From JBPEWY01 sp965224095 (lineage in GTDB: Bacteria > Bacteroidota > Bacteroidia > Flavobacteriales > Flavobacteriaceae), in contig OZ245039.1 in NCBI GenBank assembly GCA_965224095.1, forward strand, positions 186,001-250,000: 64,000 bases of DNA. Reading direction: 5' to 3'. The notes under the pieces were generated by a model, which had not been told where the DNA came from, made no database searches, and saw nothing but the letters and a program-made list of their open reading frames with translations. This document shows positions 1 to 8,395 of this stretch, in pieces; position 1 is the stretch's first letter, and the number at the start of each line of letters is the position of its first letter. A program made the translations under genes and the position numbers.

Positions 1-463
1 TTTAAATGCTTCATCCACGGCGAGTACGATGACTTTGAAATTGTTGCTACATCCGGAGCGATTATCACGACTCGTTCAACAAAAGGCACTGAATGCTAAT
101 CAGTTTGGACCTGAAGAACTACTTCGCGGTTTACTGAATAGGACCATTAAGGATATCCCGAACGATTCATATCAGGCTGAAGTACAACGAACCATTAACT
201 ATAGTGTTTTATACGAGTTGTTTGATGTTGGAGTTAACAGTAATAGTAGTTCCCAGGTGCGTGCGCTGGTTATCTCCGAACTGATGCGTTTAAAAAACTG
301 GTTAGAAGAACACAAAACAAACCCCACTCATAGAATGCTGGCCTTTGAAATTGAACGATTCCTGAAAGAGCCGTCGCAATTTAAAAAACCAAAAGTCCCT
401 AAAATCCCGGATGGATCTCCAATAGGAATGGACTGTTTAGAAACAATAAATCATGGAAATTAA
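1..463 (+). CDS. Zinc-dependent metalloprotease, C-terminal fragment (5' end outside window)
   Basis: The reading frame is open from base 2, so this is the tail of a longer gene that begins before the window; the ATG at 29 is internal. The visible ~153 residues are mostly helical, with a segment starting LLHPERLSRLVQQKALN, and end in a Pro-rich tail, IPDGSPIG. From memory this matches the C-terminus of the large secreted zinc-dependent metalloproteases of the DUF4953/DUF5117 type in Bacteroidota, whose HExxH catalytic domain would lie upstream and is not visible here. The stop codon overlaps the start of the threonine aldolase gene by 11 bases, suggesting co-transcription. The family call rests on the tail only. 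Confidence 0.65.
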   Translation, partial: LNASSTASTMTLKLLLHPERLSRLVQQKALNANQFGPEELLRGLLNRTIKDIPNDSYQAEVQRTINYSVLYELFDVGVNSNSSSQVRALVISELMRLKNWLEEHKTNPTHRMLAFEIERFLKEPSQFKKPKVPKIPDGSPIGMDCLETINHGN

Positions 464-1475
464 TTTGATAAGTGATACCGTAACACGCCCTACCCGGGGT
501 ATGTTGGAGGCTATGATGTCTGCCTCTGTAGGCGATGACGTATTTAAAGCCGATCCGTCGGTGAACCTGTTGGAAGAGCGTGTAGCCGCTATGTTCAATA
601 TGGAGGCAGCGTTGTTTTTTCCCAGCGGAACAATGGCCAATCAAACGGCTATCAAGCTACATACACAACCCGGAGAACAACTTATTTGCGACAAATATGC
701 ACATGTGTATAACTACGAAGGCGGTGGTATTAGTTTTAATAGCGGAGTTTCCTGTAAGCTGATTGACGGATATCGCGGAATGATTACGGCCACACAAGTA
801 GAAGCGGCGATTAATCCTCCGGATTTTTACCACAGTCCCCTAACATCACTGGTCTGTATTGAAAACACGACCAATAAGGGAGGTGGAGCATGTTGGGATA
901 TGAAAGAAATGCTTGCCATACGAGCCGTTTGTGATACACATGGCCTTTCGTATCATTTGGATGGTGCCCGGTTGTGGAACGCTATGGTTGCCCGGAAATA
1001 TAAAGCAAAAGATTACGGAAGATTATTTGATACTATTTCGGTTTGTTTATCTAAGGGATTAGGATGTCCCGTGGGATCGGTACTGGTGGGAAACCGGGCG
1101 TTGATATCCAGGGCGCTGCGCGTAAGAAAAATTCTGGGTGGAGGGATGCGGCAGGCAGGATACTTGGCGGCCGCAGCATTATATGCCCTGGAGCACCATA
1201 TAGATAGATTGGCCGAAGATCACAGAAAAGCAAAGGAAATAGGAAAAGTTCTGGAGGAGTGTTCCTATATTGAAAGTGTGGAACCCATAGAAACAAATAT
1301 TATTATTTTTAATCTTAAGCCGGACCGGAATGAAGAAAGTTTTGTGAAGCGATTGGAAGAAAAAGGAGTTAGAATTATTGGAATGGGCCAGGGAAAGTTA
1401 AGAATAGTTACGCATCTGGACTATACGGATGCCATGCATGAAAAATTTCTCCATATATTACGGGGATTAACATAA
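453..1475 (+). CDS. ltaE: Threonine aldolase family PLP enzyme (GntG type)
   Basis: A 340-residue fold-type I PLP enzyme that cleaves L-threonine or L-allo-threonine to glycine and acetaldehyde in the cytoplasm. The N-terminus carries the family signature SDTVTRPT, DGAR begins at Asp170 (PLP pyridine nitrogen), and the Schiff-base lysine is Lys201 in LSKGLGCPVGS. Length is normal for the family. Stereospecificity cannot be read from the sequence. It overlaps the preceding protease gene by 11 bases and is followed at once by a perfect hairpin terminator. Confidence 0.9.
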   Translation: MEINLISDTVTRPTRGMLEAMMSASVGDDVFKADPSVNLLEERVAAMFNMEAALFFPSGTMANQTAIKLHTQPGEQLICDKYAHVYNYEGGGISFNSGVSCKLIDGYRGMITATQVEAAINPPDFYHSPLTSLVCIENTTNKGGGACWDMKEMLAIRAVCDTHGLSYHLDGARLWNAMVARKYKAKDYGRLFDTISVCLSKGLGCPVGSVLVGNRALISRALRVRKILGGGMRQAGYLAAAALYALEHHIDRLAEDHRKAKEIGKVLEECSYIESVEPIETNIIIFNLKPDRNEESFVKRLEEKGVRIIGMGQGKLRIVTHLDYTDAMHEKFLHILRGLT

Positions 1476-1477
1476 AA

Positions 1478-1505
1478 AAAGCATCCGTTACGGATGCTTT
1501 CTTTG
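1478..1505 (+). terminator. Rho-independent terminator after threonine aldolase
   Basis: A perfect 10-bp stem (1478-1487 with 1491-1500) and a three-base loop follow the stop codon by two bases and run into T-rich sequence. The minus strand also has a T run, so it can end the convergent YegP transcript as well. Confidence 0.85.
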
Positions 1506-1524
1506 TATTATAGAATTTTCCGGG

Positions 1525-1854
1525 TTACGAAGTCATATCATTGATATCTGCATCCGGAGCATTGGTTTTTACCGAATCAATTCCGTTTTCCATACCAGCT
1601 TCAGAAGCGTACATCTGACTACTTCCAATAATCTGACCATTAGCCGCTTTTAGGTTAAAATGAAACTTTCCGTTTGATGCAGTTTTACGTTCGTATTTGC
1701 TATCATCACCGCAATTATTTTTAATAGAATCAATTCCATTCTTGGCACCGCTTGGATCTGCGTAACCCTGACTGGAAAGTATAACCTGACCATTCTTGGC
1801 TTTTAAGTTAAAATAGTACTTCTGATTGTTTTCGCTTTGAAATAATTCGAACAT
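1525..1854 (-). CDS. YegP family protein (two DUF1508 repeats)
   Basis: A 109-residue cytoplasmic protein of two tandem repeats of about 50 residues, each with the pattern YYFNLKAKNGQVI-SSQGY or FHFNLKAANGQII-SSQMY followed by NGIDS. This is the DUF1508/YegP domain, a small beta-rich fold of unknown biochemical role. It is monocistronic and convergent with threonine aldolase across a shared hairpin. Family assignment is secure; function is unknown. Confidence 0.88.
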   Translation of the reverse strand: MFELFQSENNQKYYFNLKAKNGQVILSSQGYADPSGAKNGIDSIKNNCGDDSKYERKTASNGKFHFNLKAANGQIIGSSQMYASEAGMENGIDSVKTNAPDADINDMTS

Positions 1855-2104
1855 GATTTTAGATTTTAAATTTCGCGTTATAAATATATGAAAATTGATT
1901 AGATATTCTTTTTTTTATAAAAATAGTTTTTAGGCATTTTATTAGCCTACTAAAGCTCTTTATTTTCTTAAAACACGTATTTCGTCGATGTTTTAATACA
2001 GTTTATCTGCTACTCCCCAAAAACCCATATTTCTTAAAGAAATCTTAAAATCCAGAAAATACCTTTACGAATACAATTAACATTAACAATTAAATTCAAC
2101 TGAA

Positions 2105-3202
2105 ATGAAGAAACTAGTTTTACTATGTATGATGGTAGGTACCTTTGCTTACGCGCAGGATTTACCTTCGGATCCTGAACCCGGGAAATGTTACGTTCGC
2201 TGTACAACCCCTGACGTTTACGGAAATGAAGAAGTACGTATAATGACCAAACCGGCTTATAAAATATTAAAAACCATTCCTGCTGAATACAAAACTGTTA
2301 CAGAGCGGGTATTAGTAAAAGAAGCAAGCAAAAAATTAACTATAATCCCGGCAAAATGGGGAACGGAAACCGTTACTTATGTATCCAAGGAGGCAGCGTC
2401 AACGCTCAAAGTAATTCCGGCTACTTTTAAACCGAGTTCCGAGACTATAGAAATTAAACCGGCTTATGCCCAATGGGAATTAGGGGCTTCCGCTCCTGAT
2501 TGTGATTCCGGAAATCCTGATGATTGCCGTTACTGGTGCTACAAAGGATATCCGGCCGAGTTTACTACCGTTTCCACCGAAGTAATAAATCGTGACGCTT
2601 CAACTTCATCAAATGCGATAGCCGCTAAAAATGCTTCTTATACGAAAACCGTATTGGTTTCTCCATCTCGCGTGGAAGAAGTTGAAATCCCGGCAGAGTA
2701 CAAGGAAATTACCAGAACCGTTTTGGTGAAAGATGCCCATACCGTTGAAGAAACTGTTCCTGCAGAATATACAACGGTTACCAAGGAAGTGCTTAAACAA
2801 AAGGGAGGTCTTACCACCTGGAAGGAAGTAGATTGTAAGCTGGTTGAGTACACAGCGCTACCTATTAACTGGAATCTGGGAAGTGCTACGCTAACCTCGG
2901 AAGCCAAGCGTATCATAGATTCCAGGCTTTTACCAATTTTAGCTCAAAATCAGGGCGTTACCGTTGAAATAGCATCTCATACCGATTCCAGAGGAACCAG
3001 AGAAAGCAATCAGGATCTTTCAGAGCGCAGAGCGCAGGCAGTTGCCAATTATTTGGTTTCCAAGGGTGTTAACAGTAGCCGTTTGGTAGCAAATGGTTAC
3101 GGAGAAAGGCAGTTAAAAAATCGCTGTTCTGACGGTGTTTCCTGTACCGAAAGAGAACATGCTGTAAACAGAAGAACCGAGTTCAGAATCATTAATAACT
3201 AA
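2105..3202 (+). CDS. OmpA family protein with repetitive stalk
   Basis: A 365-residue exported protein with a signal peptide ending TFAYA and mature start QD. Residues ~58-240 hold about six or seven imperfect repeats with consensus IPAEY-x2-VT-x2-VLVKEA, interrupted near 110-140 by a Cys-containing insert. Residues ~251-362 form an OmpA-like peptidoglycan-binding domain (TDSRGTRESNQDLSERRA, RAQAVANYL, GYGE). It is presumably anchored at the outer membrane and contacts peptidoglycan; I see no N-terminal barrel, so the repeats may act as a spacer. Monocistronic, with a terminator downstream. Confidence 0.85.
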   Translation: MKKLVLLCMMVGTFAYAQDLPSDPEPGKCYVRCTTPDVYGNEEVRIMTKPAYKILKTIPAEYKTVTERVLVKEASKKLTIIPAKWGTETVTYVSKEAASTLKVIPATFKPSSETIEIKPAYAQWELGASAPDCDSGNPDDCRYWCYKGYPAEFTTVSTEVINRDASTSSNAIAAKNASYTKTVLVSPSRVEEVEIPAEYKEITRTVLVKDAHTVEETVPAEYTTVTKEVLKQKGGLTTWKEVDCKLVEYTALPINWNLGSATLTSEAKRIIDSRLLPILAQNQGVTVEIASHTDSRGTRESNQDLSERRAQAVANYLVSKGVNSSRLVANGYGERQLKNRCSDGVSCTEREHAVNRRTEFRIINN

Positions 3203-3227
3203 TCCATATAACAGGTTTTCAAAAAAG

Positions 3228-3254
3228 AGCCGGAATTTTTCCGGCTTTTTTTTA
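3228..3254 (+). terminator. Bidirectional terminator between OmpA and YbaB genes
   Basis: Stem AGCCGG (3228-3233; the pair starts at 3228/3246) with CCGGCT (3241-3246), loop of seven, flanked by an A run on the left and a T run on the right. It can end both converging transcripts. Confidence 0.8.
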
Positions 3255-3575
3255 TTTAAAAAAATCCATGCCCGGAATATTAGGCATCCCTTCCTTTGCA
3301 ACAGCGGCCAGTTCGGCCTCATGTACATCCGTAGCTTTTTTTATGGCTTTGTTCAGAACCAATACCAGATAATCTTCAAGCTGTTCTTTATCGTTTAGTA
3401 AAGCATCATCTATTTCAAGCCGTTTAATTTCCCGGTTTGCACTTAGAGTAACCTTTAGTAGGCTGTCTGTAGATTTTTCCTCCAGTAACACTGTATCTAA
3501 CCGCTTTTTTGTTGCTTCAACTTTTTTCTGGGTCTCTTTTAATTTCCCCATCATTCCCATAAGATCTCCAAACAT
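3252..3575 (-). CDS. YbaB/EbfC family nucleoid-associated protein
   Basis: A 107-residue protein starting MFGDLMGMMGKLKE, with a long charged helix and the segment VTLSANREIKRLEIDDALL typical of YbaB/EbfC, then a short C-terminal tail. Family members are DNA-binding dimers that act on the nucleoid and are often encoded beside dnaX/recR; that linkage is absent here. I chose the start at 3575 because the family begins at MFGDL; an in-frame ATG at 3644 would add 23 unrelated residues. Transcribed alone. Confidence 0.88.
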   Translation of the reverse strand: MFGDLMGMMGKLKETQKKVEATKKRLDTVLLEEKSTDSLLKVTLSANREIKRLEIDDALLNDKEQLEDYLVLVLNKAIKKATDVHEAELAAVAKEGMPNIPGMDFFK

Positions 3576-3688
3576 AATTTTAGAATTTAATTTTATTATG
3601 ACAAAAATATTGATTTGTATGCCTATTTCAACAAAAGGATGCAAAAAGCTTAGCTGGCTTTTAATATTGTTTTATTTTTACTCCTTGT

Positions 3689-5767
3689 ATGAAAAACAGA
3701 ATTACTCTTGACCCTGAAAATATAACCCCTCCAAAGGCGGCAAAAAAAGAAACCATTCTAACAAAGCACGGGGATTCCCGAATTGATAATTATTATTGGA
3801 TGCAGGAACGCGATAGCCCTGAAGTTCTTGCGTATCTGGAAGAGGAAAACGCCTATAACGATCGGTTAACAGCGCATACCAAATCTTTCAGGCAGGCCTT
3901 GTTTTCAGAAATGAAAGCGAGAATCAAGGAAGACGACGAGTCAGTTCCTTATAAGATAAACGGGTACTGGTATATTACCCGATTTGTAAAGGGAGGGGAC
4001 TATCCTGTTTACACGAGAAAAAAAGACTCCTTAGACGGTGAGGAGGAAATATTACTGGACGGTAATGAATTGGCCAAAGAGTATTCTTTTTTTCATGTAA
4101 AGGGTATTAATGTAAGTCCTGATAATCGATTTATGGCTTTTGCTACCGATGTGATAGGCAGAAGGATATACACGATAAAGATTAAAGACCTGCTTACCGG
4201 AAAAACAATGCCTTTACAGGTAGAAAATACTACGGGAAGCAGTGCCTGGGCTAATGACAATGCGACTTTGTTTTATGCTAAAAGAGATTTGGAAACACTT
4301 AGGTCGTCTGCCATTTTTAAATGCGATATATACCACAGTGCTGACCACGAACAGCAGGTATACTACGAAAACGACGATACGTTTGACACTTTCGTATATA
4401 AGTCGAAATCAAAAGAATATCTGATTATTGGAAGTACCAGTACACTGACCTCCGAATACCGGTTTACCGCTGCCGATACACCTCACGCAACCTTTAAGGT
4501 TTTCCAGCCAAGACAGAGAGGAATGGAATACGGAATCTCCCATTACGAAGACCATTTTTATATACTTACCAATGCCGATAAGGCCATTAATTTTAAACTT
4601 ATGAGGGCCAGTGTTCAAACTACCGGTAAAGCGCATTGGGAAGAAGTAATACCACACCGAAAAGAAGTGTTGATAGAAGATATTGAGATTTTTAAGGACT
4701 TTTTGGTAGTAACCGAACGCTTCCAGGGGCTTAATCGCATCCGTATAAAGCAATGGGCTGGAGATGATTATTATTTACCTTTTGATAATGAGACATATAC
4801 GGCTTACACATCGGTAAATCCCGATTTTGATACCGTCTGGCTTCGTTATAGTTACAATGCGTTAACAACTCCTGCCTCGGTAATTGACTTTAATATGCAG
4901 ACGGGCGAAATGATAGTCCGGAAGGAACAGGAAATTCCAGGCGGTCATTTTAAAAAGGAAAATTACCGGTCAGAGCGCGTCTGGGCTACCGCACGTGACG
5001 GTTCGCACATACCAATCTCACTGGTGTATCGGGAAGGGACCCGTAATAACGGAAAGGCGCCTTTGCTACAATACGGATACGGTTCATATGGAGTAACCCT
5101 GGACCCCTATTTCTCCATAGCCCGTTTGAGCCTTCTGGACAGGGGATTTATATATGCAATAGCTCATGTGCGGGGGAGTGAATATATGGGAAGAAACTGG
5201 TATGAGGACGGAAAGCTGATGAAGAAAAAAAACACATTTACAGATTTTGTGGATTGCTCTAAATACTTAATTGAAAAAGGATACACTTCTCCGGAACACC
5301 TGTATGCAATGGGCGGGTCTGCAGGCGGATTACTGATGGGAGCGATAATGAATATGGCACCCGAATTGTACCGTGGAATAGTAGCATCTGTTCCCTTTGT
5401 TGATGTGATTACCACAATGTTAGACGATTCTATTCCGTTAACTACCGGGGAGTATGACGAATGGGGAAACCCTAATGAAGAGGCTTATTATCGGTATATT
5501 AAATCGTATTCACCATACGATAATGTTTCCCCGCAAAAGTATCCGAATATATTAATTACCACGGGTTATCATGACTCCCAGGTGCAATATTGGGAACCGG
5601 CTAAATGGGTGGCTAAAATAAGATCATTAAAAAAAGACAATAATTTACTGCTTTTTCATGTTAATATGAATGCCGGACACAGTGGAGCTTCCGGAAGATT
5701 TGAAGCATTAAAAGAGGTAGCTGAAGAGTATGCTTTTTTATTGGATTTGGAAGGAATTAAACGTTAA
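3689..5767 (+). CDS. ptrB: Oligopeptidase B (S9A serine peptidase)
   Basis: A 692-residue prolyl-oligopeptidase family enzyme with an N-terminal beta-propeller (about residues 70-420) and a C-terminal alpha/beta hydrolase domain. The triad is visible: Ser544 in GGSAGG, Asp629 in TGYHDSQV and His664 in NAGHSG. Oligopeptidase B cleaves short peptides after Arg or Lys in the cytoplasm; the length and the absence of a signal peptide fit. Monocistronic, starting about 110 bases from the divergent ybaB gene. Confidence 0.9.
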   Translation: MKNRITLDPENITPPKAAKKETILTKHGDSRIDNYYWMQERDSPEVLAYLEEENAYNDRLTAHTKSFRQALFSEMKARIKEDDESVPYKINGYWYITRFVKGGDYPVYTRKKDSLDGEEEILLDGNELAKEYSFFHVKGINVSPDNRFMAFATDVIGRRIYTIKIKDLLTGKTMPLQVENTTGSSAWANDNATLFYAKRDLETLRSSAIFKCDIYHSADHEQQVYYENDDTFDTFVYKSKSKEYLIIGSTSTLTSEYRFTAADTPHATFKVFQPRQRGMEYGISHYEDHFYILTNADKAINFKLMRASVQTTGKAHWEEVIPHRKEVLIEDIEIFKDFLVVTERFQGLNRIRIKQWAGDDYYLPFDNETYTAYTSVNPDFDTVWLRYSYNALTTPASVIDFNMQTGEMIVRKEQEIPGGHFKKENYRSERVWATARDGSHIPISLVYREGTRNNGKAPLLQYGYGSYGVTLDPYFSIARLSLLDRGFIYAIAHVRGSEYMGRNWYEDGKLMKKKNTFTDFVDCSKYLIEKGYTSPEHLYAMGGSAGGLLMGAIMNMAPELYRGIVASVPFVDVITTMLDDSIPLTTGEYDEWGNPNEEAYYRYIKSYSPYDNVSPQKYPNILITTGYHDSQVQYWEPAKWVAKIRSLKKDNNLLLFHVNMNAGHSGASGRFEALKEVAEEYAFLLDLEGIKR

Positions 5768-5781
5768 TTAAAAAAAATACA

Positions 5782-5789
5782 TAAATTTG
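5782..5789 (+). promoter_or_regulatory. -7 box (TAAATTTG) ahead of the cysteine-synthase-like gene
   Basis: Matches the Bacteroidota -7 consensus TAnnTTTG, 62 bases before the start codon. I cannot see a good -33 TTTG at the right distance, so this is a half-site call. Confidence 0.45.
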
Positions 5790-5796
5790 CAAGGTT

Positions 5797-5830
5797 TTAC
5801 GAATTCTTTCTCGATTAATGGCATTCGTAA
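5797..5830 (+). promoter_or_regulatory. Inverted repeat in the leader of the cysteine-synthase-like gene
   Basis: TTACGAAT (5797-5804) and ATTCGTAA (5823-5830) form a perfect 8-bp inverted repeat separated by 18 bases, ending 21 bases before the ATG and starting just after the -7 box. It could be an RNA leader hairpin or an operator palindrome. No known riboswitch is recognised. Confidence 0.4.
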
Positions 5831-5851
5831 GATCCTCGTAACCTAAGCTAT

Positions 5852-6892
5852 ATGGAACAAGAAATTAAAGCTTTTAATAGCGTTTTAGAACTTGTAGGTA
5901 ATACCCCTCTTATTAAACTTAATCATATCACCAATTCTTTTGTTGGTAATTATTATGCTAAAGTGGAAGCTTTCAACCCTGGTCATTCCACCAAAGACCG
6001 TATTGCACTTTACATTATAGAAGAAGCAGAACGCAGAGGCATCTTAAAGCCTGGTGATACCATTATAGAAACCACTTCGGGAAATACAGGATTCAGTATT
6101 GCCATGGTTAGTGTTATAAAAGGATACGAATGTATTCTGGCGGTGAGTTCTAAATCGTCTAAAGATAAGATTGATATGTTGCGCTCTATGGGTGCCAAGG
6201 TGTATGTATGCCCTGCCCATGTAAGTGCAGATGACCCCAGGTCGTATTATCAGGTGGCAAGACGTTTGCATGATGAGATAAAGGGGAGTATTTATATTAA
6301 TCAGTATTTTAATGAATTAAATATTGATGCGCATTATAAAACAACAGGCCCGGAGATTTGGGAACAGACAAGCGGAAAAATTACTCATCTTGTAGCTTGT
6401 AGCGGAACCGGAGGAACAATTTCAGGGACTGCCAGATTTTTAAAGGAACAAAACCCGGATATAGAGATCATCGGAGTGGATGCTTACGGATCGGTTTTGA
6501 AGAAATATCACGAAACCCGCGAATTTGATGCGGAGGAAATATATCCGTATCGAATTGAAGGGCTGGGAAAAAATCTTATTCCAACGGCAACCGATTTCGA
6601 TATAATTGATTATTTCGTTAAGGTTACCGATGAAGAGAGTGCGCATACCGCAAGAGAAATTTCCAAAAGAGAAGGGCTTTTCGTAGGATATACGAGTGGC
6701 GCTGCTTTTCAGGCCGTAAAGCAAATGTATAGCGATGGGATATTTGATATTAACAGTAATGTGGTTATTATTTTTCCGGATCACGGTTCCCGCTATATGA
6801 GCAAGATTTACAGCGATGAATGGATGCGCGATCAGGGCTTTTTTGACAGTAAAAATATTGAACAGGAGCAGGCGATAGAATTTATCAAATAG
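5852..6892 (+). CDS. PLP-dependent cysteine synthase family enzyme; candidate cysteate synthase
   Basis: A 346-residue fold-type II PLP enzyme of the cysteine synthase/cystathionine beta-synthase family. Lys48 in HSTKDR is the PLP lysine, SGNTG (76-80) binds the substrate carboxylate and GTGGTISG the PLP phosphate. It lacks CBS regulatory domains and a heme site. Its C-terminus (FPDHGSRYMSKIYSDEW) is typical of a Bacteroidota subgroup distinct from CysK/CysM. Next to it, in the same direction, is a serine-palmitoyltransferase-like enzyme. Together they suggest formation of L-cysteate and its condensation with an acyl thioester to make capnine-type sulfonolipids. That role is inferred; O-acetylserine sulfhydrylase or cystathionine beta-synthase remain possible. 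Confidence 0.75.
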   Translation: MEQEIKAFNSVLELVGNTPLIKLNHITNSFVGNYYAKVEAFNPGHSTKDRIALYIIEEAERRGILKPGDTIIETTSGNTGFSIAMVSVIKGYECILAVSSKSSKDKIDMLRSMGAKVYVCPAHVSADDPRSYYQVARRLHDEIKGSIYINQYFNELNIDAHYKTTGPEIWEQTSGKITHLVACSGTGGTISGTARFLKEQNPDIEIIGVDAYGSVLKKYHETREFDAEEIYPYRIEGLGKNLIPTATDFDIIDYFVKVTDEESAHTAREISKREGLFVGYTSGAAFQAVKQMYSDGIFDINSNVVIIFPDHGSRYMSKIYSDEWMRDQGFFDSKNIEQEQAIEFIK

Positions 6893-6910
6893 GAACAAAG
6901 AAACAATATA

Positions 6911-6938
6911 AAAGCAGCGATTCCGCTGCTTTTTTTTT
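6911..6938 (+). terminator. Rho-independent terminator
   Basis: Stem AAAGCAGCG (6911-6919) with CGCTGCTTT (6924-6932), loop of four, followed by a run of T. It separates the cysteine-synthase-like gene from the acyltransferase gene, so the two probably have separate transcripts. Confidence 0.85.
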
Positions 6939-7023
6939 GATGTTTGGTTAAATAGCTTTTAAAATGACATTCCGGATCGCAGAGCGGTTGATAAAATAAT
7001 TATGACAAAAACTTAAAAATACC

Positions 7024-7031
7024 TACTTTTG
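7024..7031 (+). promoter_or_regulatory. -7 box (TACTTTTG) ahead of the acyltransferase gene
   Basis: Matches TAnnTTTG, 46 bases before the start codon and downstream of a terminator, consistent with an independent promoter. No clear -33 TTTG is seen. Confidence 0.5.
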
Positions 7032-7076
7032 CGCGGTATTTGAAAGTTAACATTTCGTTAATAAATTGGAAATTGC

Positions 7077-8336
7077 ATGAAGGATCTTTTTGATAGAATA
7101 ATTCAGAATAAGGGACCGCTGGGGAGATGGGCTTCACAGGCTGAGGGCTATTTTGTATTCCCAAAACTCGAAGGCGAGATTTCGAACCGTATGAAATTTC
7201 AGGGAAAAGAAGTGATTACCTGGAGTATAAATGATTATCTGGGAATGGCTAATCACCCGGAAATAAGAAAGACCGATGCAGAGGCAGCCAAGAAATACGG
7301 TTCTGCTTATCCTATGGGGGCTCGTATGATGTCAGGGCATACCGATTTGCACGAAAGACTGCAGAACGAACTGGCAGCCTTTGTAAATAAAGAGGCTGCA
7401 TACCTTTTGAATTTCGGATATCAGGGAATGGTTTCAACTATAGATGCATTGGTTACCAAAGATGATATTATTGTTTACGATGTGGATTCGCATGCCTGTA
7501 TTATCGATGGTGTTCGCCTGCACATGGGAAAGCGATTCACTTATAAGCACAATGATGTAGAAAGTCTGGAAAAAAACCTGGAGCGTGCTACTAAAATGGC
7601 AGAGCAAACCGGAGGAGGAATTCTGGTTATTTCGGAAGGTGTTTTCGGTATGAGAGGGGAGCAGGGAAAACTTAAGGAAATCGTTGCATTAAAGAAAAAA
7701 TATAATTTCAGGTTATTGGTAGATGATGCTCATGGTTTTGGTACACTGGGTAAAACAGGAGCCGGAGCCGGAGAAGAACAGGGGGTGCAAAACGATATAG
7801 ATGTCTATTTTGCCACATTTGCCAAATCGATGGCCAGTACCGGAGCATTTATTGCAGCCGACAAAGAAGTAATAGATTATTTAAAGTATAACCTCCGGTC
7901 GCAGATGTTTGCTAAATCGCTACAAATGCAATTGGTAGTAGGAGCTTTAAAACGACTTGAGATGCTGAAAACCATGCCGGAACTGAAGCAGAAGTTATGG
8001 GAAAATGTAAACGCATTGCAAAACGGTTTAAAAGCAAGAGGTTTTGATATTGGAACCACACAAAGTTGTGTAACTCCTGTATATCTGAAAGGCAGTATTC
8101 CAGAAGCTATGGCATTGGTAAAGGACCTTAGGGAAAATCACGGTATTTTCTGCTCTATTGTAGTATATCCGGTAATCCCCAAAGGGCTTATTCTTTTGAG
8201 GATGATTCCGACGGCATCACATACGCTTGAAGATGTAGAGGAAACGTTAAACGCGTTCTCTGCTATTCGGGAGCGTCTGGAAAACGGAACATATAAACGA
8301 TTATCGGCTGCGGTAGCTGCAGCCATGGGAGAATAA
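7077..8336 (+). CDS. Alpha-oxoamine synthase family enzyme; candidate cysteate fatty acyltransferase
   Basis: A 419-residue fold-type I PLP enzyme of the alpha-oxoamine synthase group (serine palmitoyltransferase, KBL, BioF). His139 in DSHA stacks on PLP, DDAH (216-219) contacts the ring nitrogen, and Lys250 in TFAKSMAST forms the internal aldimine. These enzymes condense an amino acid with an acyl thioester with loss of CO2. Its size, the extra N-terminal ~40 residues and the neighbouring cysteine-synthase-like gene fit the flavobacterial cysteate fatty acyltransferase known from Flavobacterium johnsoniae and Chryseobacterium, which makes 3-ketocapnine. Serine palmitoyltransferase for sphingolipids is the main alternative; sequence alone does not settle amino-acid choice. 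Confidence 0.78.
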   Translation: MKDLFDRIIQNKGPLGRWASQAEGYFVFPKLEGEISNRMKFQGKEVITWSINDYLGMANHPEIRKTDAEAAKKYGSAYPMGARMMSGHTDLHERLQNELAAFVNKEAAYLLNFGYQGMVSTIDALVTKDDIIVYDVDSHACIIDGVRLHMGKRFTYKHNDVESLEKNLERATKMAEQTGGGILVISEGVFGMRGEQGKLKEIVALKKKYNFRLLVDDAHGFGTLGKTGAGAGEEQGVQNDIDVYFATFAKSMASTGAFIAADKEVIDYLKYNLRSQMFAKSLQMQLVVGALKRLEMLKTMPELKQKLWENVNALQNGLKARGFDIGTTQSCVTPVYLKGSIPEAMALVKDLRENHGIFCSIVVYPVIPKGLILLRMIPTASHTLEDVEETLNAFSAIRERLENGTYKRLSAAVAAAMGE

Positions 8337-8370
8337 TCAGGTTCTCACACAAAAAATATTCAGAAAAAAG

Positions 8371-8395
8371 AAACCCGTTTAAAGCGGGTTTTTTT
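8371..8395 (+). terminator. Bidirectional terminator between acyltransferase and GNAT genes
   Basis: Stem AAACCCG (8371-8377) with CGGGTTT (8385-8391), loop of seven, A-rich before and T-rich after; it serves two converging genes. Confidence 0.8.
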
